A DNA stretch of 64,000 nucleotides from Paraburkholderia eburnea (GTDB lineage: Bacteria > Pseudomonadota > Gammaproteobacteria > Burkholderiales > Burkholderiaceae), in NCBI RefSeq assembly GCF_002917095.1, contig NZ_PQGA01000010.1:62001-126000 (forward strand), written 5' to 3'. Shown here piece by piece: positions 1 to 8,080 of the stretch (its first letter is position 1; every line of letters begins with the position of its first letter). Made by a program: the position numbers and the translations under genes. The notes beneath the pieces are model-generated. The model was given only the letters and a program-made list of their open reading frames with translations. It was not told the origin of the DNA and ran no database searches.

Positions 1-641
1 GGTACAAGGCGTTCAGCGCGGCCGCGGCGAACCAGGGCATCAAGGTCGTCGCCAACGAGCGCTTCGCGCGTAACGACGCGTCGGTCACGGGCCAGGTGCT
101 CAAGATGATCTCGCAGCATCCGGACGCCGTGTTGATCGCGGGCGCCGGCACGCCCGCCGCGCTGCCTCAAAAGACGCTCAAGGAGCGCGGCTACGCCGGC
201 AAGTACTATCAGACCCACGGCGTCGCCAACAACGATTTCCTGCGCGTGTGCGGCAAGGATTGCGAGGGCACGTATCTGCCCGCCGGGCCGCTGCTCGTCG
301 CCGATCAATTGCCCGACTCGAATCCCGTGAAGCAATCGGCGCTTGCCTACAAGGCCACCTATGAGAAGGCGTATGGCGCCGGCTCCATCTCCACCTTTGG
401 CGGCCATGCGTGGGATGCGGGCCTGTTGCTCCAGCATGCGATTCCCGTTGCGCTCAAGGCCGGGCAACCGGGCACCCAGGCATTTCGCGAGGCGCTGCGC
501 AAGGCGCTCGAAGCCACGCATGATGTGGCCGGCGCGCACGGCATCTTCAATATGAGCGCGACCGATCATGCGGGCCTCGATCAGCGGGCGCGCGTGATGG
601 TGCAGATCGTCGGCGGCAAGTGGAAGCTGGCTGGCGATTGA
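1..641 (+). CDS. Branched-chain amino acid ABC transporter substrate-binding protein (5' truncated by window edge)
   Basis: This is the C-terminal 212 residues of a periplasmic LivK/LivJ-type binding protein (Peripla_BP_6 fold). The reading frame begins at base 3 and is open to the window edge, so the signal peptide and N-terminal lobe lie outside. The visible part is closely similar, along its whole length, to the same region of the next gene (973-2166), including the shared VCGKDCEG cysteine pair and the ending GGKWKL. The two are tandem paralogues. Its likely role is capturing branched-chain amino acids or a related compound for the LivHMGF proteins encoded downstream. The ligand cannot be deduced from sequence. 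A terminator follows, which suggests this copy is transcribed separately from the next one. Confidence 0.9.
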   Translation, partial: YKAFSAAAANQGIKVVANERFARNDASVTGQVLKMISQHPDAVLIAGAGTPAALPQKTLKERGYAGKYYQTHGVANNDFLRVCGKDCEGTYLPAGPLLVADQLPDSNPVKQSALAYKATYEKAYGAGSISTFGGHAWDAGLLLQHAIPVALKAGQPGTQAFREALRKALEATHDVAGAHGIFNMSATDHAGLDQRARVMVQIVGGKWKLAGD

Positions 642-972
642 GTTTCACGAGGAACGCACACGCATCGCACTCGACATACAAAGGCACGCTCCCTGGGACG
701 TGCCTTTTTTGTTGCTGTCGCAACGATGCATCGAGCGGCGCGCCAGGCAGAGCAGGGCAGTAGGGCAGCAGTCGAAGCAGTCGGGCAGCAGCATCGCGAG
801 CGGATCGCGCGGCGGCTTGTGCGGTGCCGCAGGCAGGGAAAACCATGCATCACACGCGCGTTTCCCGTTACTACACTCAAAGGCCGACGCGGCGGCGAGC
901 ACGTTGCGACACATCGCGGCACGACGTCGGCACAACAAATCGGCACGCAGACGAAGCGTTTGGAGACGCGCA
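642..972. other. Intergenic region between the two tandem livK-like genes
   Basis: Apart from the terminator at 681-710, no gene or clear promoter is visible. The reading frame of the following gene stays open upstream, but the residues encoded there look nothing like a signal peptide. The native start at 973 is preceded by a good ribosome-binding site. Confidence 0.6.
681..710 (+). terminator. Intrinsic terminator after the first binding-protein gene
   Basis: An 8-bp perfect stem (681-688 with 699-706) with a 10-nt loop runs directly into six T residues. It lies 40 bp after the stop codon of the preceding gene. Confidence 0.85.
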
Positions 973-2166
973 ATGAAAACGAAGTTGGCGATGAAGAAGT
1001 GGTCGAAGCAGTTGTCCCTGAGCGTGCTCAATGCCTCGCTCGCAGCGGCATTGATGAGCGTGGCAGGCGTGGCTGCGGCGCAGGTGAAGATCGGCGTGAC
1101 GCTTTCGGCGACGGGGCCGGCGGCGTCGCTCGGCATTCCGGAGAAGAACACGATCGCGCTGCTGCCCAAGGAGATCGGCGGCAAGAGCGTGCAGTACATC
1201 GTGCTCGACGACGCGTCGGACACCAGCAAGGCCGTGCAGAACACCCACAAGCTGATCGACGAGGATCACGTCGATGCGATCATCGGGTCGTCGGTCACGC
1301 CGAACTCGCTGGCGATGCTCGATGTCGTCGCGCAGGGCAAGACGCCGATGATCTCGCTCGCCGCGTCGGCCGCGATCGTGCAGCCGGTGGACGACAAGCG
1401 TAAATGGGCGTTCAAGCCGCCGCAGAACGACAGCCTGATGGCTGACGCCATCGCGGGCTACATGGAGAAGCACGGCGTGAAGACCGTGGGCTTCATCGGT
1501 TTCACGGATGCCTATGGCGATAGCTGGCTCAGGGAATTCACCGCAGCGGCGACGAAGCACAATCTGAAGATCGTCGCGAACGAGCGCTATAACCGCACGG
1601 ATTCGTCGGTGACGGGGCAGGCGCTCAAGCTGATGTCGGCGAACCCGGACGCGGTGCTGATCGCCGGTTCCGGCACGCCTTCGGCGCTGCCCGCGACCAC
1701 GCTCAAGGATCGCGGCTACAAGGGCAAGATCTATCAGACGCACGGCGTCGCCAACAACGATTTCCTGCGGGTGTGCGGCAAGGACTGCGAGGGCGAACTG
1801 CTGCCCGCCGGCCCGATTCTCGTCGCCGACCAACTGCCCGATTCGAACCCGGTGAAGAAGTCGGCGCTCGCCTATAAGGCGGCCTACGAGAAGGCCTATG
1901 GCGCGGGCACGGTCGCGACCTTCGGCGGCCACGCCTGGGACGCGGGCCAGATGCTCCAGCGTGCGATTCCCGCCGCGCTCAAGACGGCGCAACCGGGCAC
2001 CGAAGCGTTCCGTGTGGCGCTGCGCGACGCGCTCGAAAGCATCAAGGATCTGCCGGTCTCGCACGGCATCATGAACACCACGCCGACCGATCACAACGGC
2101 CTCGACGACCGCGCGCGCGTGATCGTGGAAGTCGTGGGCGGCAAGTGGAAACTGCAGGGCGATTAA
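973..2166 (+). CDS. Branched-chain amino acid ABC transporter substrate-binding protein
   Basis: This is a 397-residue LivK-type periplasmic binding protein that should deliver branched-chain amino acids, or a related small molecule, to the permease encoded just downstream. The ATG at 973 is preceded by GGAGA (962-966). It opens a signal peptide with a basic N-terminus (MKTKLAMKKW), a hydrophobic core and a likely cleavage after AAA near residue 36. The mature protein starts VKIGVTLSATGP, typical of the family. A more upstream start in the same frame would add about 90 non-conserved residues and was rejected. The C-terminal half closely resembles the preceding partial gene. A GC-rich hairpin follows, then livH. 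Confidence 0.95.
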   Translation: MKTKLAMKKWSKQLSLSVLNASLAAALMSVAGVAAAQVKIGVTLSATGPAASLGIPEKNTIALLPKEIGGKSVQYIVLDDASDTSKAVQNTHKLIDEDHVDAIIGSSVTPNSLAMLDVVAQGKTPMISLAASAAIVQPVDDKRKWAFKPPQNDSLMADAIAGYMEKHGVKTVGFIGFTDAYGDSWLREFTAAATKHNLKIVANERYNRTDSSVTGQALKLMSANPDAVLIAGSGTPSALPATTLKDRGYKGKIYQTHGVANNDFLRVCGKDCEGELLPAGPILVADQLPDSNPVKKSALAYKAAYEKAYGAGTVATFGGHAWDAGQMLQRAIPAALKTAQPGTEAFRVALRDALESIKDLPVSHGIMNTTPTDHNGLDDRARVIVEVVGGKWKLQGD

Positions 2167-2203
2167 GCCGCGCTGCGCAATCCCCCGTTGTCATATCGCT
2201 GAA

Positions 2204-2230
2204 GCGGCGCAGCCCGGTTGGCTGCGCCGC
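2204..2230 (+). promoter_or_regulatory. GC-rich hairpin between binding protein and permease genes
   Basis: An 11-bp perfect stem (2204-2214 with 2220-2230) closes a 5-nt loop and has no T-run. Such structures between liv binding-protein and permease genes usually protect the upstream mRNA end or attenuate read-through, giving more binding protein than permease. That role is inferred here. Confidence 0.55.
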
Positions 2231-2318
2231 GCGCATTCCCGCCGTGCTGCAACTTCCCGCATCGCTCCCAACGTCGTCCTGACGTTGCCGGTTTCACGTG
2301 TTTCAGGAAAGAGGGGTT

Positions 2319-3374
2319 ATGGATTTATCGATCGCCGCGATCCTCGCGCAGGACGGCATCACCACCGGAGCAATCTACGCGCTGCTCGCGCTCGCCCTGG
2401 TGCTGGTGTTCTCGGTCACGCGCGTGATCTTCATTCCGCAGGGCGAATTTGTTTCGTATGGCGCTTTGACGCTCGCCGCGCTGCAATCGCAGAAGTTTCC
2501 CGCCACCTGCTGGCTGCTCGTCGCGCTGGGTGCTGCGTGCTTCGTCGTCGAGACGGCCGCTCTCGTGCGTCATGCCGAGCGGCGCCGCCATGCTGCGCGC
2601 ACGCTGGTGTCGCTCGCGGGCAAGTATCTGCTCTTTCCCATCGCGCTCTACGCGCTCACGCGCGGCGTGGCCGGGCAGCCATTGCCGATGCTCGCGCAGA
2701 TCGCGCTCACGCTCGCCATCGTCGTGCCGATGGGGCCGTTCATCTACCGGCTCGCCTATGAGCCGATCGCCGAGGCAACCACGCTGCTGCTGCTGATCGT
2801 GGCGGTGGCGGTGCATTTCGCGATGGTCGGTCTCGGGCTTGTGATGTTTGGCGCGGAAGGTTCACGCACGACCGCGTTCTCGGACGCCAGCTTCAACATC
2901 GGCGCGCTGTCGATCTCGGGGCAGAGTCTCTGGGTCATCGGTACGGCGATCGTGTTGATCGTTGCGCTGTACGTCTATTTCGACCGCACGATTTCGGGCA
3001 AGGCGCTGCGCGCGACTTCGGTGAACCGGCTGGGCGCGCGGCTCGTCGGCATCGGCACGACGCAGGCCGGGCGGCTCGCGTTCACGCTCGCGGCGGGGCT
3101 GGGCGCGCTGTGCGGCGTGCTGGTCGCGCCGCTTACGACGATCTATTACGACTCGGGTTTCCTGATCGGCTTGAAGGGTTTTGTGGGTGCGATCATCGGC
3201 GGGCTAGTGAGTTATCCGCTGGCCGCAGCCGGATCCGTGCTCGTGGGCCTGCTGGAGTCGTACTCGTCGTTCTGGGCCAGTTCGTACAAGGAAGTGATCG
3301 TGTTCACGCTGATTATCCCGGTGCTGCTGTGGCGCAGTCTCTCCACGCCGCACGCCGAAGAGGAAGAGGAGTGA
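2319..3374 (+). CDS. Branched-chain amino acid ABC transporter permease, LivH type
   Basis: This is an inner-membrane permease subunit of the HAAT family. The N-terminus (TTGAIYALLALALVLVFSVT) and the C-terminal SGKALRATSVNRLGARLVGI loop, which contacts the ATPase, are characteristic of LivH. The ATG at 2319 follows an AGGAAAGAGGGG ribosome-binding site (2305-2316), so it is preferred over an in-frame ATG 21 bp upstream. The protein has 351 residues, about 50-60 more than a typical LivH. The extra material lies around residues 50-120, where two more hydrophobic stretches and a basic RHAERRRHAAR loop separate the first helix from the conserved core. It is followed after 4 bp by the livM-livG fusion, so they are co-transcribed. 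Confidence 0.92.
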   Translation: MDLSIAAILAQDGITTGAIYALLALALVLVFSVTRVIFIPQGEFVSYGALTLAALQSQKFPATCWLLVALGAACFVVETAALVRHAERRRHAARTLVSLAGKYLLFPIALYALTRGVAGQPLPMLAQIALTLAIVVPMGPFIYRLAYEPIAEATTLLLLIVAVAVHFAMVGLGLVMFGAEGSRTTAFSDASFNIGALSISGQSLWVIGTAIVLIVALYVYFDRTISGKALRATSVNRLGARLVGIGTTQAGRLAFTLAAGLGALCGVLVAPLTTIYYDSGFLIGLKGFVGAIIGGLVSYPLAAAGSVLVGLLESYSSFWASSYKEVIVFTLIIPVLLWRSLSTPHAEEEEE

Positions 3375-3378
3375 CGCG

Positions 3379-5166
3379 ATGAAACGACTTGTTCTGCATA
3401 ACCGCGTCTTCTGGCTGTTCCTCGTGGTGATGTTCGCGCTGCCGGTGCTGCCCGGCTTCGTGCGCGTGCCGGAGTACTGGATCACGCTGCTCAACTACAT
3501 CGGGCTTTATTCGATCGTCGCCATTGGACTGGTGCTGCTTACCGGCATCGGCGGGATGACGAGCTTCGGGCAGGCCGCGTTTGTCGGTCTGGGCGCGTAT
3601 GCGACGGCCTACCTGACGACGCAGTACGGCGTTTCGCCGTGGCTCGCGTTGATCGTCGGCGTGGTGATTACGGCGCTCGTCGCGCTCGTGCTGGGGCTTG
3701 TGACGATGCGGCTCTCGGGCCACTTCCTGCCGCTCGGGACGATCGCGTGGGGGCTTGCGCTGTTCTTTCTGTTCGGCAACCTGGACATGCTCGGCAAGTA
3801 CGACGGCATTAACGGCATTCCGGTGCTCAACGTGTTCGGCATCGAACTGGAGTCGGGGCGGCACATCTATTACCTGATTTGGGTCGTGGTGCTGGCGTCG
3901 GTGATCTCCGTCCAGAATCTGCTCAATAGCCGCACGGGCCGCGCGATTCGCGCGCTGCGTGGCGGTGGGCTGATGGCCGAGGCGATGGGCGTCAATACGG
4001 CCTGGATGCGCGTGGTGATCTTCGTTTATGCGGCGGTTCTCGCAGCGGTCTCGGGCTTCCTGTACGCGCATCTCCAGCGCGCCGTGAACCCGACGCCGTT
4101 CGGCTTGAATCACGGCATCGAGTATCTGTTCATGGCTGTGGTGGGCGGTGTGGCTCACGTCTGGGGCGCGGTGCTGGGCGCGGCCATCCTCACCGTGCTG
4201 CAGGACTGGCTGCAGACCTTGCTGCCCAAACTGCTTGGCGAGAACGGCAACTTCGAGATTATCGTCTTCGGCATCTTGATGGTCTTGCTGCTCCAGTACG
4301 CGCGGCGCGGCGTCTGGCCGTTCGTCGCGCGCTTTTTCCCGCGCGGACCGCAGGCGCATGTGCCCGAGCACACCGAACCGTTGCCGCAGCGCAGCAAGCC
4401 CGCGACGGGTGAGTTGCTGCTGAGCGTCGACAAGGCGCGCAAGCAGTTCGGCGGCCTGGTCGCCGTGAACGACGTGAGCTTCGAGGTGAAGGCCGGGCAG
4501 ATCATCGGCCTGATCGGACCTAATGGTGCGGGTAAATCGACCACGTTCAACCTGGTTACGGGTGTGCTCCAGCCGACCAGCGGCTCGATCACCTTTCGCG
4601 GCGAGCGCATCGACAAGCTGACTTCACGTGAAATCGTCGCGCGCGGGATCGGTCGTACCTTCCAGCACGTCAAACTGTTGCCGACGATGACGGTGCTGGA
4701 GAACGTGGCGATTGGCGCGCATCTGCGTGGCCATTCGGGTGTTCTGCGCAGCGTCGTCAAGCTCAACGCGGCGGAGGAGGGAAGGCTTATGGGCGAGGCG
4801 GCGCGGCAACTGAGGCGCGTCGGGCTTGAGAGGCACATGTATGAAGAGGCGGGCAGCCTGGCGCTCGGCCAGCAGCGGATTCTGGAAATTGCCCGCGCGC
4901 TTTGCTGCGATCCGACCCTGCTGCTGCTCGACGAACCGGCTGCGGGCCTGCGTTATCAGGAGAAGCAGCAGTTGGCCGCCTTGTTGCGCAAGCTGAGAGA
5001 GGAGGGGATGAGCGTGCTGCTGGTCGAACACGATATGGACTTCGTGATGAATCTCACCGATCGCCTGGTCGTGATGGAGTTCGGCACGCGCATCGCCGAA
5101 GGATTGCCGCAAGAGGTGCAGCAGGACCCGGCGGTGCTGGAGGCTTATCTGGGCGGGGTGGAGTGA
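3379..5166 (+). CDS. Fused branched-chain amino acid ABC transporter permease (LivM) and ATP-binding protein (LivG)
   Basis: This 595-residue protein joins two transporter subunits that are separate in E. coli. Residues 1 to about 325 are a multi-spanning LivM permease, with the GLVLLTGIGGMTSFGQAAFV signature and the RAIRALRGG coupling loop. After a linker of about 20 residues (SKPATGELLLSVDKARKQFG), residues about 345-595 are a LivG ATPase with Walker A (GPNGAGKST), a LALGQQRILEIARAL signature-type helix, Walker B (LLLLDEPAAGL) and the H-loop (VLLVEHDMD). No stop or frameshift separates the halves. The stop overlaps the livF start by one base (TGATG), indicating translational coupling. Such fusions are known in Burkholderia. 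Confidence 0.95.
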   Translation: MKRLVLHNRVFWLFLVVMFALPVLPGFVRVPEYWITLLNYIGLYSIVAIGLVLLTGIGGMTSFGQAAFVGLGAYATAYLTTQYGVSPWLALIVGVVITALVALVLGLVTMRLSGHFLPLGTIAWGLALFFLFGNLDMLGKYDGINGIPVLNVFGIELESGRHIYYLIWVVVLASVISVQNLLNSRTGRAIRALRGGGLMAEAMGVNTAWMRVVIFVYAAVLAAVSGFLYAHLQRAVNPTPFGLNHGIEYLFMAVVGGVAHVWGAVLGAAILTVLQDWLQTLLPKLLGENGNFEIIVFGILMVLLLQYARRGVWPFVARFFPRGPQAHVPEHTEPLPQRSKPATGELLLSVDKARKQFGGLVAVNDVSFEVKAGQIIGLIGPNGAGKSTTFNLVTGVLQPTSGSITFRGERIDKLTSREIVARGIGRTFQHVKLLPTMTVLENVAIGAHLRGHSGVLRSVVKLNAAEEGRLMGEAARQLRRVGLERHMYEEAGSLALGQQRILEIARALCCDPTLLLLDEPAAGLRYQEKQQLAALLRKLREEGMSVLLVEHDMDFVMNLTDRLVVMEFGTRIAEGLPQEVQQDPAVLEAYLGGVE

Positions 5167-5912
5167 TGACGACACCCATTCTTGAGGTTTCGGGGCTTGC
5201 AGTTCGGTACGGCAAGATCGAGGCGCTGCATAAGGCGTCGATCAAGGTCGGCGCCGGGCAGATCGTCTCCGTGATCGGGCCGAACGGCGCAGGCAAGTCC
5301 ACGCTGCTCAATGCCATCATGGGCGCGCTACCCGTGACGGGCCACGCGAGCGGGCGCATCGCTTATCTCGGTGACGAAGTCGGCGGTTTGCCGATCGAGC
5401 GCCGGGTGGCGCGCGGCATGTGCCTCGTGCCGGAGAAGCGCGAGCTGTTCGCGTCGATGACGGTCGAAGACAATCTCGTACTGGGCGCATACCGGCGTAA
5501 GCGGGCAGGGGAGCGCAACTTTCTCGATCAACTCGACCATGTGTTCGCGCTTTTCCCGCGCCTGAAGGAGCGGCGTGCGCAGGCTGCGGGCACGCTCTCC
5601 GGCGGTGAACGCCAGATGCTCGCAGTCGGACGGGCGCTGATGGGTAAGCCTGATTTGCTTATGCTGGACGAACCGAGTCTCGGGTTAGCGCCGCTGATTG
5701 TGAAAGAGATCTTCCACATCATTAGTGCGCTGCGGCAGACGGGCGTGGCAACGTTGCTCATTGAGCAAAACGCGCGCGCAGCGCTGCAGATTTCCGACTA
5801 CGGCTATGTGCTGGAGACAGGCGATCTGGCGCTGGAAGGTCCGGCGAGCGAATTGGCGCAGAACCCGCGCGTGATCGAGACTTACCTCGGCTTGGCAAAG
5901 AGGCCTGTGTAG
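5166..5912 (+). CDS. Branched-chain amino acid ABC transporter ATP-binding protein, LivF type
   Basis: This 248-residue cytoplasmic ATPase is the partner of the fused LivG domain. It has Walker A (GPNGAGKSTLL), the ABC signature (TLSGGERQMLAVGRAL) and Walker B (LLMLDEPSLGLAP), and it lacks extra domains. The start at 5166 overlaps the previous stop codon. An upstream in-frame extension exists but runs antiparallel to good sense, since it lies entirely within the livM-livG coding sequence. It ends the five-subunit-equivalent cassette of binding protein, LivH, LivM-LivG and LivF. A terminator follows at 5946-5979. Confidence 0.96.
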   Translation: MTTPILEVSGLAVRYGKIEALHKASIKVGAGQIVSVIGPNGAGKSTLLNAIMGALPVTGHASGRIAYLGDEVGGLPIERRVARGMCLVPEKRELFASMTVEDNLVLGAYRRKRAGERNFLDQLDHVFALFPRLKERRAQAAGTLSGGERQMLAVGRALMGKPDLLMLDEPSLGLAPLIVKEIFHIISALRQTGVATLLIEQNARAALQISDYGYVLETGDLALEGPASELAQNPRVIETYLGLAKRPV

Positions 5913-5945
5913 CGGTCTGGTTCTCGTCAGGCTCTGCAGAAATCG

Positions 5946-5979
5946 GCGGCGTGTTTCACGTGAAACACGCCGCTTTTTT
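5946..5979 (+). terminator. Intrinsic terminator of the liv operon, built on a parS palindrome
   Basis: A 14-bp perfect inverted repeat (5946-5959 with 5960-5973) is followed by TTTTTT. It lies 33 bp after the livF stop. Its central 16 bp are the consensus parS sequence. Confidence 0.85.
5952..5967. promoter_or_regulatory. parS: parS centromere site (perfect consensus)
   Basis: The 16 bases TGTTTCACGTGAAACA match the general bacterial parS consensus exactly. ParB binds such sites, and the cognate parAB genes lie 3-4 kb downstream. A near-perfect copy occurs at 7525-7540. parS sites normally cluster near the origin of the main chromosome. Confidence 0.92.
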
Positions 5980-6033
5980 CTTTTGGCGGACTAAACCTAA
6001 TTCGGGTGTGAACGGTCCAAATCCTGAACCCGT

Positions 6034-6039
6034 TATAAT
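6034..6039 (+). promoter_or_regulatory. Candidate -10 element of the mnmG-rsmG-parAB promoter
   Basis: A consensus TATAAT lies 68 bp before the mnmG start, in the gap after the liv terminator. No convincing -35 hexamer is seen at 16-18 bp spacing. Confidence 0.45.
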
Positions 6040-6106
6040 CCGCGCATACCACTTTTTCTGAGAAGGCTCACGCGGTCCGTTCGTGTCCGTGCGTGAGGTC
6101 CCCGCC

Positions 6107-8080
6107 ATGCTTTTTCCCACAGAGTTAGACGTAATCGTCGTCGGCGGCGGTCACGCCGGCACCGAGGCCGCGCTTGCCGCAGCCCGTATGGGCGTGAAGA
6201 CGCTCCTGCTCACGCACAACATCGAAACGCTCGGTCAGATGAGCTGCAATCCGTCGATTGGCGGTATTGGCAAAGGCCATCTGGTCAAGGAAGTTGATGC
6301 ACTTGGCGGCGCGATGGCCGCAGCGACGGACGAGGGCGGCATCCAGTTCCGTATCCTCAATTCGTCCAAGGGGCCGGCTGTGCGCGCGACGCGTGCTCAG
6401 GCTGACCGCATTCTCTACAAGGCTGCGATTCGTCGTCGTCTGGAAAATCAGCCGAATCTCTGGTTATTCCAGCAGGCGGTCGAAGACCTGATGGTCGAGG
6501 GCGACCGTGTGGTTGGCGCCGTGACGCAGATCGGTCTGCGCTTCCGCGCGCGCGCCGTGGTGCTGACGGCGGGGACTTTCCTCGACGGCAAGATCCACGT
6601 GGGCTTGAACAATTACACGGGCGGTCGCGCTGGCGATCCGGCTGCGGTGACGCTTTCGGCGCGCTTGAAGGAACTGAAGCTGCCGCAAGGCCGCCTCAAG
6701 ACCGGCACGCCGCCCCGTATCGACGGCCGCACGATCGACTTCTCGGTGCTCGAAGAGCAACCTGGCGATCTCGATCCGGTGCCGGTCTTCTCGTTCCTTG
6801 GTCGTGCGGAGCAGCACCCGCAGCAGATTCCGTGCTGGGTCACGCACACCAACGAGCGCACGCACGACATCATCCGTGGCGGTCTGGATCGCTCGCCAAT
6901 GTATACGGGCGTGATCGAAGGGGTAGGGCCGCGCTACTGCCCGTCGATCGAAGACAAGATCCATCGCTTCGCCTCGAAGGAATCGCATCAGATTTATCTG
7001 GAGCCGGAAGGGCTGACGACCAACGAGTTTTACCCGAACGGGATCTCGACGAGCCTGCCGTTCGACGTGCAACTGGAACTGGTGCACTCGATGCGCGGAC
7101 TGGAGCACGCGCACATCCTGCGTCCTGGTTATGCGATCGAGTACGACTACTTCGATCCGCGTGGCCTGAAGGCGTCTCTGGAAACGAAGGTGATTGGCGG
7201 TCTATTTTTTGCGGGCCAGATCAACGGCACGACCGGCTATGAAGAAGCGGCAGCGCAAGGCTTGCTCGCAGGTATCAACGCCGGTCTGCAAGTGCAGGGC
7301 AAAGACGCATGGTGTCCGCGCCGCGACCAGGCCTACCTTGGCGTGCTGGTTGACGATCTCGTAACGCGTGGCGTCTCCGAGCCGTATCGTATGTTCACGA
7401 GCCGCGCCGAATATCGCTTGAGCCTGCGCGAAGACAATGCCGATATGCGTCTGACGGAAATCGGCCGTGAACTCGGCGTCGTTGACGACGAGCGCTGGGA
7501 TGCTTTCAGCCGCAAGCGCGACGCTGTTTCACGTGAAACCGAACGCTTGAAGTCGACCTGGGTGAACCCGAAGACGCTGGGCGCCGAAGAAGCAACGGCG
7601 CTGCTCGGTAAGCCAATCGATCATGAATACAACCTCGCCGATCTGCTGCGCCGCCCAGGTGTGAGCTACGACGGTGTCGTCGGCCTGCAGGGAGGCGCAT
7701 GCGCGCCCGAAGCTCCGCTCGCGGAGGACGCGATCCTGCTCGAACAGATCAAGGAGCAGATCGAGATCGGCATCAAATATCAGGGCTATATCGACCGTCA
7801 GGCCGACGAAATCGAACGCAACGGTGCGCACGAAAACACGCGTCTGCCGGAAGGTATCGACTACACAGAAGTACGTGGCCTCTCGTTCGAAGCTTGCCAG
7901 AAGCTCAATCAGTTCCGTCCGGAAACGATCGGGCAGGCATCGCGTATCTCCGGCATCACGCCCGCTGCGATCTCGCTGCTGATGGTGCACCTCAAGCGCG
8001 GACTCGGCCGTCGTCGTCAGAACCCGGCCGACGCTGCTGCTGCCGCTGCTACCGTCGATAACAAGCCGGTGGCTCAATGA
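6107..8080 (+). CDS. mnmG: tRNA uridine-5-carboxymethylaminomethyl(34) synthesis enzyme MnmG (GidA)
   Basis: MnmG is a cytoplasmic FAD enzyme that works with MnmE to modify the wobble uridine of several tRNAs. The N-terminal Rossmann motif VVGGGHAGTEAALA (residues 12-25) binds FAD. The family signatures GPRYCPSIEDKI and GQINGTTGYEEAAAQGL are intact, and at 657 residues the protein is slightly longer than E. coli MnmG (629). The ATG at 6107 follows GAGG at 6095-6098; an in-frame GTG at 6083 has poor spacing and is less likely. The gene carries a near-consensus parS site at 7525-7540 and overlaps rsmG by four bases, so the two are translationally coupled. Confidence 0.97.
   Translation: MLFPTELDVIVVGGGHAGTEAALAAARMGVKTLLLTHNIETLGQMSCNPSIGGIGKGHLVKEVDALGGAMAAATDEGGIQFRILNSSKGPAVRATRAQADRILYKAAIRRRLENQPNLWLFQQAVEDLMVEGDRVVGAVTQIGLRFRARAVVLTAGTFLDGKIHVGLNNYTGGRAGDPAAVTLSARLKELKLPQGRLKTGTPPRIDGRTIDFSVLEEQPGDLDPVPVFSFLGRAEQHPQQIPCWVTHTNERTHDIIRGGLDRSPMYTGVIEGVGPRYCPSIEDKIHRFASKESHQIYLEPEGLTTNEFYPNGISTSLPFDVQLELVHSMRGLEHAHILRPGYAIEYDYFDPRGLKASLETKVIGGLFFAGQINGTTGYEEAAAQGLLAGINAGLQVQGKDAWCPRRDQAYLGVLVDDLVTRGVSEPYRMFTSRAEYRLSLREDNADMRLTEIGRELGVVDDERWDAFSRKRDAVSRETERLKSTWVNPKTLGAEEATALLGKPIDHEYNLADLLRRPGVSYDGVVGLQGGACAPEAPLAEDAILLEQIKEQIEIGIKYQGYIDRQADEIERNGAHENTRLPEGIDYTEVRGLSFEACQKLNQFRPETIGQASRISGITPAAISLLMVHLKRGLGRRRQNPADAAAAAATVDNKPVAQ
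7525..7540. promoter_or_regulatory. parS: Second parS site, inside mnmG
   Basis: TGTTTCACGTGAAACC matches parS at 15 of 16 positions; only the last base differs. It is embedded in mnmG coding sequence. Confidence 0.85.
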
